From positions 1 to 64,000 of the forward strand of contig NZ_JASHKR010000004.1 of NCBI RefSeq assembly GCF_030056815.1: a DNA stretch of 64,000 bases, in the 5' to 3' direction. Made by a program: the position numbers and the translations under genes. This document shows positions 28,152 through 35,847 of the stretch, in pieces. Origin of the DNA: Rhodococcus sp. IEGM 1379. Its GTDB lineage: Bacteria; Actinomycetota; Actinomycetes; Mycobacteriales; Mycobacteriaceae. Under the pieces are notes generated by a model. That model saw nothing but the letters and a program-made list of their open reading frames with translations. It did no database searches and was not told the origin of the DNA. How positions within the stretch are numbered: position 1 is the first letter of the stretch; the number at the start of each line of letters is the position of its first letter.

Positions 28152-29249
28152 ATGGAAGACAAGCGTGTGCGAGGGATCCTCTACGTCCTCGGAGCTTTAG
28201 CTTTCGTATTCATTGTCAGCCAAAGCACGTTAGACGCATCTCCTGCGCAGATCTTGCTCTTCGTCGTCTTTATCGGCCTGCCAGTTGGATTCGTCGTACT
28301 TGTGATCCGCGCCTTGATCCGGGTCGGAGACAAGCGGCCGCCGCCTGTGCAGTTCGTCGCACCGCACTCCGGCCTTGGACCAGGGTGGTATCCAGACCAG
28401 CAAAGCCCCGGCTTAATCCGCTGGTACGACGGGCACGCAATGGACGTCACACGTGCAGCCAGCGAACACACCTCCCCCACCGCCGAGTTACTGAAGGACG
28501 CGACGATGAACCCACAGCCCGGCTGGTACCCAGACCCACAGAACAATGCCCTTCAGCGCTACTGGAATGGCACGATGTGGTCCGACGCCACCCGAAGGGG
28601 CAGCGGACTGACCTCACCGCAACCCCAAGGCATGCCGCAGAAGAAGCCGATGAGTACTGGCGTCAAACTGCTGATTGTTGGCCTACTAATCATGGGTAGC
28701 GGAATCGTCATCTCAGCTGTCAGCGGCAATGACAATTCGACGTCCACCGCTACGCGGATCACAACGACCGCTCGGGCACCATATGTTGCAGTCGACAAAG
28801 TCTCTCCAGAAACGAGGGCAGCAACGACCACCAAGCAAGCGCCGATTGCTACAGGACTCGGCACCGAGATTCGTGATGGCAAGTTCGCATTCGTGGTCAC
28901 CAACGTGGAATCAGGACTCACCAATATCGGTAAGAAATCGTCATGGTTCAACGAAACCGCTGAAGGCCAATTCGTCATCGTCTCCATCGATGTCACGAAC
29001 ACCTCGACCAAGCCGCAGTTCTATTCCAGTTCAAACCAGCTTTTGATCGACCTTCAAGGCCGTGAATTCACTAACGACAGCTCCGCCGAGTTGGGCCTCG
29101 AAGGTGACAACAGAGGTGTCGGCGACCTAAACCCCGGCATAACTCGATCGACGCGCCTGGTCTTCGACATTCCAATTGATGCTGTTCCTGCCGCACTCGA
29201 AGCGCATGACTCAATGTTCTCAACGGGCGCGCGAGTCAAATTCAAGTGA
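28152..29249 (+). CDS. Membrane protein with two DUF2510 motifs and a DUF4352-like domain
   Basis: About 365 residues. Two N-terminal helices (ILYVLGALAFVFIVSQ and ILLFVVFIGLPVGFVVLVI) are followed by two copies of the DUF2510 motif: GPGWYPDQQSPGLIRWYDG and QPGWYPDPQNNALQRYWNG. A third helix near residue 180 leads to an external DUF4352-like beta domain (GKFAFVVTNVESG ... FVIVSIDVTNTS). Such proteins are frequent cargo beside actinobacterial integrases; the role is unknown. The ATG at 28152 follows AAAGGTAG. Confidence 0.75.
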   Translation: MEDKRVRGILYVLGALAFVFIVSQSTLDASPAQILLFVVFIGLPVGFVVLVIRALIRVGDKRPPPVQFVAPHSGLGPGWYPDQQSPGLIRWYDGHAMDVTRAASEHTSPTAELLKDATMNPQPGWYPDPQNNALQRYWNGTMWSDATRRGSGLTSPQPQGMPQKKPMSTGVKLLIVGLLIMGSGIVISAVSGNDNSTSTATRITTTARAPYVAVDKVSPETRAATTTKQAPIATGLGTEIRDGKFAFVVTNVESGLTNIGKKSSWFNETAEGQFVIVSIDVTNTSTKPQFYSSSNQLLIDLQGREFTNDSSAELGLEGDNRGVGDLNPGITRSTRLVFDIPIDAVPAALEAHDSMFSTGARVKFK

Positions 29250-29264
29250 CCCCAGAAATAACTG

Positions 29265-29299
29265 AAGGCCCCACCAACGGTGGGGCCTTCGTCTTTTTC
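29265..29299 (+). terminator. Rho-independent terminator
   Basis: AAGGCCCCACC pairs with GGTGGGGCCTT around AAC, followed by CGTCTTTTT. It ends the DUF2510/DUF4352 transcript and separates it from the minus-strand prophage genes. Confidence 0.92.
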
Positions 29300-29331
29300 A
29301 GATCTAAATGCTGGCGCGACAATAGGCCCGG

Positions 29332-30258
29332 TTATTTCTTCCAGACGTATTCGATGCGTTCGTCGTCTAGTCCGCCGGGTCCTCTGCGGTCGGTGGGTTT
29401 GACGGTCACGTGGTCGAGAAGAATGGATACGACGTCGTGGCGTTGGCGGGGGCCGGCCTGTTCCCACCATTCGACTATTGCGGATGGTGTCGGTTCCGGA
29501 AGATCGTCGAGCACTTCTTGCTGCTTCATTTTCAATTCGATGGCCGCGATGTTGGCCCGTACTTTGTCGGTTCCGGCGCGCATCGTTTCGCGTTCGATGA
29601 GTCCGTCAGCGAAATCCTCACCGAGTGCGGTGTACCGAGCTTGGAGATCTTCGATCCGGGCTTCGGCTTCATCGCGGGATCCGAGCTGGTTGATCGACTT
29701 CGTCAACGCTGCCCGAAGTTTCGGTGACGACAGGCGCGCGAGGACCCGTTCGGTGACATCGGCGTCGAGGAGTTCCGCTTGAACAGACACCGTCGCGGGG
29801 CATTCACCACTACGAGTTGAGCACGTGTAGACAGCGGCGCGACCGGTGGACGCTGACGAATACAGGGCCCGGCCGCAGCCACCGCAGCGAGCGATACCAC
29901 CACCGAGCAATGCGACCTGAGTGCGGCCGCCGGTGAACTTCGCGCGCTCCGGATCGAGCAACAGTTTGCACAGCCGGTTGTATGTGCGGGTTTGCAGGAT
30001 CGGCGGGATTTCGGCGTCGACGAGTTTGTCGCCCGACTTCTTTTTCCCGATCATGCGGGGGTTGGTGAGCGCCCGTTTGATGGTCACCGTCTGCCATGTC
30101 TTGTCGCCGGCGGTGGCGATGCCCTCTGATTTGAGGTGCTCGGTGAGGCCGCGAAGTGAGCCACCTTCGAGGAGCCATGTGGCCATCATGCGGATGACGG
30201 TCGCTTCGTCCTCGACGACGGCGTCGCCTTTGTCTGTCCAGCCATACGCACGACTCAC
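29332..30258 (-). CDS. Large serine recombinase lacking its catalytic domain
   Basis: About 308 residues. It begins directly in the recombinase domain (RAYGWTDKGDAVVEDEATVIRM ... ALTNPRMIGKK), continues with a zinc ribbon (RCGGCGRALYSS ... YTCSTRSGECPA) and the coiled-coil end (EAEARIEDLQARYTALGEDF), but the roughly 150-residue resolvase domain with the nucleophilic serine is missing. No trace of it lies upstream, where a terminator and the holin gene follow. So it cannot recombine DNA alone but could still bind it. The GTG at 30258 has GAAGGGGG upstream; an ATG at 30306 is the alternative. Confidence 0.8.
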   Translation of the reverse strand: MSRAYGWTDKGDAVVEDEATVIRMMATWLLEGGSLRGLTEHLKSEGIATAGDKTWQTVTIKRALTNPRMIGKKKSGDKLVDAEIPPILQTRTYNRLCKLLLDPERAKFTGGRTQVALLGGGIARCGGCGRALYSSASTGRAAVYTCSTRSGECPATVSVQAELLDADVTERVLARLSSPKLRAALTKSINQLGSRDEAEARIEDLQARYTALGEDFADGLIERETMRAGTDKVRANIAAIELKMKQQEVLDDLPEPTPSAIVEWWEQAGPRQRHDVVSILLDHVTVKPTDRRGPGGLDDERIEYVWKK

Positions 30259-30260
30259 AA

Positions 30261-30294
30261 CTGTGCCCCCTTCGGTCACTGTACCTACCGAAAC
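30261..30294 (-). repeat. Start-associated element, divergent copy (E)
   Basis: On the minus strand CGGTAGGTACAGTGAC matches copy A (CGGTACATACAGTGAC) except at two bases, and GGGGGCACAG follows. It sits just before the truncated recombinase. The second arm is poor, so this is the weakest copy. Confidence 0.5.
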
Positions 30295-30307
30295 TGTAGC
30301 GGACATG

Positions 30308-30340
30308 AGAAAGGGGCGAGACCGCAACGGCCCCGCCCCT
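30308..30340 (-). terminator. Terminator after the holin gene
   Basis: On the minus strand AGGGGCG pairs with CGCCCCT, followed by TTTCT. It lies 18 bases after the holin stop and ends the lysis/tail transcript before the recombinase. Confidence 0.75.
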
Positions 30341-30358
30341 CAGTTCCTGCAGCTCAGA

Positions 30359-30742
30359 TCACCGCGACCCGCGTACCCATATCCCCTGGAACTCGACGGG
30401 GGTCGGTGTCTTCGCGGCCGCTGTCGCCACACCGAGAACAAGTCCAGCCAAGGTGACGATGGCACCCCACTGCTGGCCGTTGAGGATCCCGAACACTCCC
30501 CCGGCAACGCCCTGGACGGCGACGAGAAGAAGATACAGCGCGGTCCGCACACTCGAGGTGGAATGCAGTGCCGCGAACAGCAACGTAATCACGCCGAGGA
30601 CGAGAGCCGACCACTGCGCGACGACAGTGGTGTCGATGTACCCCCATGACGCGAGGAGCACAATCGCGGCGCCGCCGTAGCGGTACCAGTTCTCCCGCGC
30701 GGACGCTGGGACTAGCTTGCGGATGGAATCGAGAATGGACAT
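30359..30742 (-). CDS. Phage holin
   Basis: A 127-residue protein with three or four hydrophobic segments (YGGAAIVLLASWGYI, WSALVLGVITLLFAALH, ALYLLLVAVQGVAGGVFGIL, GAIVTLAGLVLGVATAAA) and a short charged C-terminus. Position directly after the endolysin gene is what supports the holin call: it would form membrane holes that release the lysin. TAGGAGC precedes the ATG. The gene order endolysin-holin closes the late operon. Confidence 0.8.
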   Translation of the reverse strand: MSILDSIRKLVPASARENWYRYGGAAIVLLASWGYIDTTVVAQWSALVLGVITLLFAALHSTSSVRTALYLLLVAVQGVAGGVFGILNGQQWGAIVTLAGLVLGVATAAAKTPTPVEFQGIWVRGSR

Positions 30743-30753
30743 AAAAGCTCCTA

Positions 30754-31857
30754 TCAGTGGGAGATCGGGAAGTGCTGGTCAGGTCCCGCGGTCGGGCGCA
30801 GTGCGACGGTGCCGGTCGGCGAGTAAAAGACGTCGCCATGTTCGAAGTGCTGGACGATGTCGCCGTTCTCGAGGGTGATCTCGTCAGAAGTGGGCCAGCC
30901 GAGTTCACCGTTCTCGAATTGGGCACGACGCCACGTCGCGAGTATCAGGCCGTGCACTCGGTGTCCGTCCTGCTCCCCGTACTTGCGGTACAGCGGACCA
31001 CCTTCGAAGCCCTGGACGTCGCCCCACGGCTTTCCGTCCGGTCCGGTAAGCACGGTGTGGTCACCGATCGGGAACCCGAGCGGCCCTGCCTCCCACTCGT
31101 GGGTGGCGTACGTATCGAGCAAGTAGTTCGGGATCGCCTTTGCGCCAGTCTCGGGCGACCAGTAGATGGCCCCGTTATCGAAGTGGGAGAACTTCCCACC
31201 TCGGGTGCGACAGTCCAACTCGCCTTCCTCGAGGAGGCCGAGCCACGATGTTTCGCCGCCGATCCGCTTGTACTCCTCGTCGATTGCGTTGAGAACAACG
31301 GTCGGGACGGGCGCCGGCGCGAGGTATTCGGCAAGGATCTGTTTGGCGAACCACCACGGGAAGTAGGCGCCGAGGTCGGTGTGGTTGCCGATGCCCAGAA
31401 CCTTTGTGACATAAGCGTGGTCAGCGATGCCGGATCCGCGGCGGTACCGTCCACCACCTTCGGCGAGGATCTCGGTAGCGATTGTGCCTTTGCGGCGGCA
31501 GACCTCGAGGGTGAGCCAGACGGCGATGCGGATGTCGTCGGCGCGGGCCATCCACTGCGCTTCGGTCCACGCTGCGCGGGATCCGGCGAAGCACAGGTTG
31601 TAGCTCGACGGGTTCGCGTTGAGTACGGACCATGAGGCGTAGTCGTCGTCGACGACGTGGCAGACGATGCGGTCGCGGACGATGTCGTGGTAGCTCGCAT
31701 TGTTTGCGGGGTTTCCGCAGTATCCGGCAAGCTGGACAGCCGACGCGTTGCCTTCTTCGGTGTGCCAGAACGCATTTGTGACGGCGGCGCCGAAGCGGCT
31801 AGATCGCGCATTGCCAAGCATGAAGCGAGCTTCGAATGCAGGTGCTACAAGTGTCAT
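30754..31857 (-). CDS. Endolysin: amidase domain plus LGFP repeats
   Basis: A 367-residue lysin. The N-terminal N-acetylmuramoyl-L-alanine amidase (Amidase_2) domain shows FWHTEEGNASAVQLAGYC, ASYHDIVRDRIVCHVVDDDYASWS and GIADHAYVTKVLGIGNHTDLG with zinc-ligand histidines. Residues about 205-360 form four LGFP repeats (TSWLGLLEEGEL, GPLGFPIGDHT, GELGWPTSDEI, HFEHGDVFYSP), which bind arabinogalactan-rich actinobacterial walls. GAGGAG precedes the ATG. It cuts host peptidoglycan at lysis. Confidence 0.93.
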   Translation of the reverse strand: MTLVAPAFEARFMLGNARSSRFGAAVTNAFWHTEEGNASAVQLAGYCGNPANNASYHDIVRDRIVCHVVDDDYASWSVLNANPSSYNLCFAGSRAAWTEAQWMARADDIRIAVWLTLEVCRRKGTIATEILAEGGGRYRRGSGIADHAYVTKVLGIGNHTDLGAYFPWWFAKQILAEYLAPAPVPTVVLNAIDEEYKRIGGETSWLGLLEEGELDCRTRGGKFSHFDNGAIYWSPETGAKAIPNYLLDTYATHEWEAGPLGFPIGDHTVLTGPDGKPWGDVQGFEGGPLYRKYGEQDGHRVHGLILATWRRAQFENGELGWPTSDEITLENGDIVQHFEHGDVFYSPTGTVALRPTAGPDQHFPISH

Positions 31858-31883
31858 GACTTCTCCTCGGGGTTGTTTGCGAA

Positions 31884-32660
31884 CTATTCTTGGCCGTTGT
31901 CGCCAGTAGTCGTATTACGTGAAATATGTTTCACAGCAAGGCGATTGAATGTCGGACCGCCAATGACGCCGCGACCAACGTTGACTTCCGTGATATAGAT
32001 TTGCACCTGATATCCCACAGCAGGTACCACCACCGATGTCACATCGAGGGATGAAAAGGTGTCCGAATCTTTCATGCGGGTGCGGGACCGAGAAAACAGG
32101 GTGCCGTCAGGTTTCAGGATGCGGATCTCCCACTCCGTTGTCCCACCCAAGGCCGTCCAGTCGAACCAAATTTTGCATTGGATGTCCCACAGCCCATAGT
32201 CATCGAGAATGATGCGGCCACCAGAGAGGTGACATTTCTTCATCGGCCCGATCTGATTCGTGAATCCGAATTGGCCTGCCGCGCTGATGCCGCCAGCGGT
32301 ATTCGCGTACGCAGACCCGTAATCCTGCAGCGGCGAAAGAAGATTCATGTTGTTGTTCAAATCGAGTTGGCCATCACGAATATCTTTCAACGGACCTGGC
32401 CCGAAGGAGCCGAGACCGCGGATGGCTTTCGATAGATCATCCAATAACTGTCCGATGTTGAGGAACCCGTTGAGGATGTTCAGCAAGAAGTTTCCGCGTA
32501 CCCCTTCGGCACGGTTACGCAGATCGAGGTTCCCTGCGTTACTGAAGTCGTACGGGTCAACATTCTGCAGACCCGAGACGGTGCTCTTCGAATATGTCTT
32601 CGGTGGAGAATAATTCGGCGCCATCGACGGATCGACAGGCACCTCACCATCCCACGCCAT
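31884..32660 (-). CDS. Phage minor tail protein, beta-sandwich C-terminus
   Basis: A 258-residue protein between baseplate genes and the lysin. The N-terminal third is polar and unstructured-looking; residues about 110-250 contain alternating beta strands (HLSGGRIILDDYGLWDIQCKIWFDWTAL ... VGYQVQIYITEVNVGRGVIGG) like the jelly-roll domains of actinophage tail-tip proteins. The start overlaps the stop of the upstream gene by one base (TGATG). Role in adsorption is inference. Confidence 0.75.
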   Translation of the reverse strand: MAWDGEVPVDPSMAPNYSPPKTYSKSTVSGLQNVDPYDFSNAGNLDLRNRAEGVRGNFLLNILNGFLNIGQLLDDLSKAIRGLGSFGPGPLKDIRDGQLDLNNNMNLLSPLQDYGSAYANTAGGISAAGQFGFTNQIGPMKKCHLSGGRIILDDYGLWDIQCKIWFDWTALGGTTEWEIRILKPDGTLFSRSRTRMKDSDTFSSLDVTSVVVPAVGYQVQIYITEVNVGRGVIGGPTFNRLAVKHISRNTTTGDNGQE

Positions 32661-33112
32661 CAGTAGTCACCTTCCCCACGCACTTGCGGGTCGGCCTGCT
32701 CGAGGAGTTTGCGGGCGATCCTCTTCTGCCGGAGCTGCAACTCCAGTGCCGCATCCTGGTCTTCGGTGTAGTCGGAGATGTCGGCGACGATGATCGGCTC
32801 CTCCGCTTCGACGTCGGCCGGACCTGGGGTGCCGATCGGCACATAGATCACCCGATCAGTACCCGTCGCGTTCAGGCTCTCCGGATCCGGAACCTGCTTG
32901 TACAGCGGATTCTGCGGAGGCAAGCAGTCAAGGTTGTCGAAGATATGGATCGCCAACAAATGCTCAGCCATCGGGTCCATGTGCATCCCCGGCAAACCTT
33001 CACCCATCGGCGCGTCCCTGAACAGATCCGCCATCGGATGGCGGTTCCTGCGCGCCAACACAATCCCCGTCCGGCGATCCCGAACGATTCCGTCCTTGTC
33101 AGCTTTCGCCAC
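32660..33112 (-). CDS. Phage minor tail protein, unknown
   Basis: About 150 residues, acidic at the C-terminus, with GIVRDRRTGIVLARRNRHPMADLF, a methionine-rich MGEGLPGMHMDPMAEHLLAIHIFDN stretch, and EDQDAALELQLRQKRIARKLLEQADP. I do not recognise a family beyond its place in the tail module. The GTG at 33112 has GGAGG five bases upstream, so I prefer it over GTG 33127 and ATG 33124, which lack a site. A start-associated element (copy A) lies just upstream. Confidence 0.7.
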   Translation of the reverse strand: MAKADKDGIVRDRRTGIVLARRNRHPMADLFRDAPMGEGLPGMHMDPMAEHLLAIHIFDNLDCLPPQNPLYKQVPDPESLNATGTDRVIYVPIGTPGPADVEAEEPIIVADISDYTEDQDAALELQLRQKRIARKLLEQADPQVRGEGDY

Positions 33113-33127
33113 AACTACCTCCATCAC

Positions 33128-33160
33128 CTGGGCACAGTGTCACTGTATGTACCGATATTA
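33128..33160 (-). repeat. Start-associated element, copy A
   Basis: Plus-strand CTGGGCACAG, five bases, then CTGTATGTACCG. The second arm is identical to copy B over 12 bases. It lies between two tail genes, 16 bases before the preferred start of the downstream gene. Confidence 0.75.
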
Positions 33161-33163
33161 CGG

Positions 33164-34792
33164 TCACGATGCGACCGACACAGATTGCAGGATTGCCTTG
33201 ACCTGCTCGATCTGCCGCGCCAACATCGCACCCGGCGCCACATCACGCTTGTCATCACCAATCGAGATGTCGTACCGCGGATCCTGATCGCGACTCCACG
33301 ACAACTTCAACCCATACACGTGGTCGATGTAGTAGGTGCCGCGCTTACCGATCTCCACCGCAGTCCGGTCACCAAGGTCGAAGTGCTCACCGACACGCCA
33401 CGGCGCGAAGTTCACCACCGAAACCTTGTACGAGCGGTACGCCTTCGTCTTGTCGAAGCCCGTCTGAATTGCCTGCAGCGCGGACAGCGAGGCACCGGTG
33501 CCGCCTGTGGCTTCCCAGTGCTCGCCGTAGCCCGGGCCGCGGATGCCCATCCTGTTCTGCCGCATCGGGTTCGCCATCCGATGGAACGCCAACACGACGT
33601 CCTCGATGAGGGAATCGAAGATGCCGAGCGCGAGGCCGGCGTTGCCGAACATGGCGCCGATGTAGCCGAGGATCGCGTTCGCAATGAGCTTCAGCCCAGC
33701 GTTCACCCAGTCCGGTGAATGGCCGCCGGTGACGATCGCACCTGCGAGGGCTTTGTGGACGGTCGCTTGCCACTGCCCGATGCCGGAGAGGCCTGTTCTC
33801 TGGGCGTTGCGCCACGTCACGAACGGCCGCTCAGGGTTCGTGCCCAGGAACCCGGACAAGGAGTACTCGGGCGGGTTCGGCGCACCGGTCACCGCGTGGA
33901 CAACCTGATTGATCAGATCGTCCGCAAGCTCCGTGACCAAATGCGTGAGCCCGTCGAGGACGTTGCCTGCCTTGCCGCGGTACCCAGACTTGTCGACGAC
34001 ATCGATCGTGAGGGTCGACTCCGTCAGCGTGAAATGGTCGGGCGCCGGCTGCGGCATACCTGGGAACCAACGCTTCACGACAACCTGCAACCCAGCAATC
34101 GCGAGGCACGGTGCGATGACGTCGTGCAGGTTCCCGAAGCGGGTCGTGATGACCTGCCACATCGACTGATCGCTGAAGAACCCGACACTGGGGAGGACAA
34201 CGATCGGCCAGTTCGCCGGGTTCAGGTTCGCCATCCACGACGACGGATTGAACAAGTCCTCCGGCAGCGCCCACAAGGGCCCGAAGCGCCGCAACAGGTT
34301 CAGGAAGATCAAGGACTTGATTCCACGTACCGAGGATCCTGCGTACGACCAGATCTTCGGCGCCTGTAGCTCGGCCGGCAACAGTGGATTCGAGTAGCAG
34401 ACAATCTTTTTCATGTGCTCGTACTCGTGGAGGAACTTGATCTCGATGAACTCGAAACCCTTCTCATCCCCACGATTGGTGATCGACGACGCCTTACCGG
34501 TCCATTCCTTGCCGGCCATCTGCACGCGGATGTGGAGGTCTTCTTCGTCTTCGAGTTCCTCGATGACCCATTCGCGAACCTTGTGGTTCCCGAATAGTGT
34601 GAGTTCGGCTTCGCCGGTGTCGTTCAGTTTCTCCTCGAACGATGCAGCGACTTCACCCATGATCGGGACAGGGTTGCGCCAGTTCTTGTCGTACAGCGTC
34701 ACTCTCGGGCGCGCGCGCATGACAGAAATGCGTTCGATGGTGCGTTGGCGGATGATCGCCCGCACCTCGTCAGGTGTCATCAGATCGGCCAT
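33164..34792 (-). CDS. Siphophage Gp37-like minor tail protein
   Basis: About 542 residues. The sequence has the layout of actinophage Gp37-like tail proteins: an N-terminal part with VMRARPRVTLYDKNWRNPVP and NDTGEAELTLFGNHKVREWV, a hydrophobic centre (PNWPIVVLPSVGFF-like stretch, GLQVVVKRWFPGMPQP), and a C-terminal region ending VEIGKRGTYYIDHVYGLKLSWSRDQDPRYDISIGDDK. It lies after the Dit gene and probably forms part of the tail tip. The ATG at 34792 has GGAAGG upstream; a GTG at 34801 is possible. Confidence 0.8.
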   Translation of the reverse strand: MADLMTPDEVRAIIRQRTIERISVMRARPRVTLYDKNWRNPVPIMGEVAASFEEKLNDTGEAELTLFGNHKVREWVIEELEDEEDLHIRVQMAGKEWTGKASSITNRGDEKGFEFIEIKFLHEYEHMKKIVCYSNPLLPAELQAPKIWSYAGSSVRGIKSLIFLNLLRRFGPLWALPEDLFNPSSWMANLNPANWPIVVLPSVGFFSDQSMWQVITTRFGNLHDVIAPCLAIAGLQVVVKRWFPGMPQPAPDHFTLTESTLTIDVVDKSGYRGKAGNVLDGLTHLVTELADDLINQVVHAVTGAPNPPEYSLSGFLGTNPERPFVTWRNAQRTGLSGIGQWQATVHKALAGAIVTGGHSPDWVNAGLKLIANAILGYIGAMFGNAGLALGIFDSLIEDVVLAFHRMANPMRQNRMGIRGPGYGEHWEATGGTGASLSALQAIQTGFDKTKAYRSYKVSVVNFAPWRVGEHFDLGDRTAVEIGKRGTYYIDHVYGLKLSWSRDQDPRYDISIGDDKRDVAPGAMLARQIEQVKAILQSVSVAS

Positions 34793-34805
34793 CAGATGCA
34801 CCTTC

Positions 34806-34842
34806 CATTACAGGGTGCAGAGTTCACTGTGGGTAACGGAAT
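34806..34842 (-). repeat. Start-associated element, degenerate copy
   Basis: CTGTGGGTAACGGAAT at 34827-34842 matches CTGTATCTACCGGAAT of copy C at 12 of 16 positions; the left arm is weak. It occupies the same place, just before a tail gene start. Confidence 0.5.
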
Positions 34843-34847
34843 TGATT

Positions 34848-35834
34848 TCACAGTGCTTCGCCCCCGAATGCACGATCCCACTGCTGGACTGCGTACACGC
34901 TGAGCTGAGTCTGAGCGGTCCCACCCTTCAACGTCACCGGCAGTTGTGCGCCGACAGTGTGTGGTGGCAGCGAGTTATTGAAGTCGCCCTGCAAATTTGC
35001 GACCTCCTGACTGTCGTCCATCGCCTCGAGCGCGATCTGCAGCGGGTTCGTCTGAACGTGAAACGACTTCCCCACCCCGAGCGGCGGCAACGGCACATAG
35101 ATCCTTTGACCAGCAGAGGTGTGCCACTTCGGGTACACACCCAACGCATCCGGCAGCGTGAACGTCGATGTCGTAGTGAGCTCGTTCGAGGAGTACTCGA
35201 GCCAACATTCCTGATCAGCAAGGTTGTCGATTAGTAGTGTCCGCTGACTGATCCGGTTCACACCCGACCCGCTGCCGGTGTCGAAGGTGACTGTGTCCTG
35301 AAGCGTCCGCGAATACCAATACGGATCGCACGCGAGCAAGGTCAGTGACCACTTAAATTTCGTCGTCAACCCCGGACCCAGTTTGAACAGGTCCTTCGGG
35401 GTTCGCTCGAGCCGCACCGTGATCTCACGCCAATCATCCTCACCGGGACCGAAATACATGCGGATCACAAAGTCGGGGCGCTTCCCCTTCGGCGGTTTCA
35501 TGATCTTCCACAGCAGCGTTTCGACTTGCATGAACTCAGTCCAGTTGCGGCCTTGCACACCGATATCGCAATCGAGGATCCGTTCCTCGACGCGCGGATA
35601 ATCCGACGGAGTTGAACCGGCCTGGTAGGCGTAGTTCTCCCGGACCTGGGTGATCGGTGTGTGATAGAAACCCGAGTACCCCTCGAGCAGTGAAATGCCT
35701 TGCCCCACAAAGTTGGGGCCGAAGATCGGCACCGTCACCAAATCCTGCTCGAACGTCGGAGACGTCGGATCGAAGTCCCGCATGATCAACAGGACGGGGT
35801 ATCCGCCGTTGAAATCAGGGTCGCAAGTGGTCAT
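34848..35834 (-). CDS. Distal tail (Dit-like) protein
   Basis: A 328-residue protein right after the tape measure gene. The beta-rich sequence (EERILDCDIGVQGRNWTEFMQVETLLWKIMKPPKG, then GPGLTTKFKWSLTLLACDPYWYSRTLQ and SFHVQTNPLQIALE) matches the distal-tail family of siphophages, including the DPYWYS stretch near residue 185. Dit forms the hub joining the tail tube to the tip. Start ATG at 35834; 14 bases separate it from the tape measure stop. Confidence 0.82.
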   Translation of the reverse strand: MTTCDPDFNGGYPVLLIMRDFDPTSPTFEQDLVTVPIFGPNFVGQGISLLEGYSGFYHTPITQVRENYAYQAGSTPSDYPRVEERILDCDIGVQGRNWTEFMQVETLLWKIMKPPKGKRPDFVIRMYFGPGEDDWREITVRLERTPKDLFKLGPGLTTKFKWSLTLLACDPYWYSRTLQDTVTFDTGSGSGVNRISQRTLLIDNLADQECWLEYSSNELTTTSTFTLPDALGVYPKWHTSAGQRIYVPLPPLGVGKSFHVQTNPLQIALEAMDDSQEVANLQGDFNNSLPPHTVGAQLPVTLKGGTAQTQLSVYAVQQWDRAFGGEAL

Positions 35835-35847
35835 TGATATCCATTCC

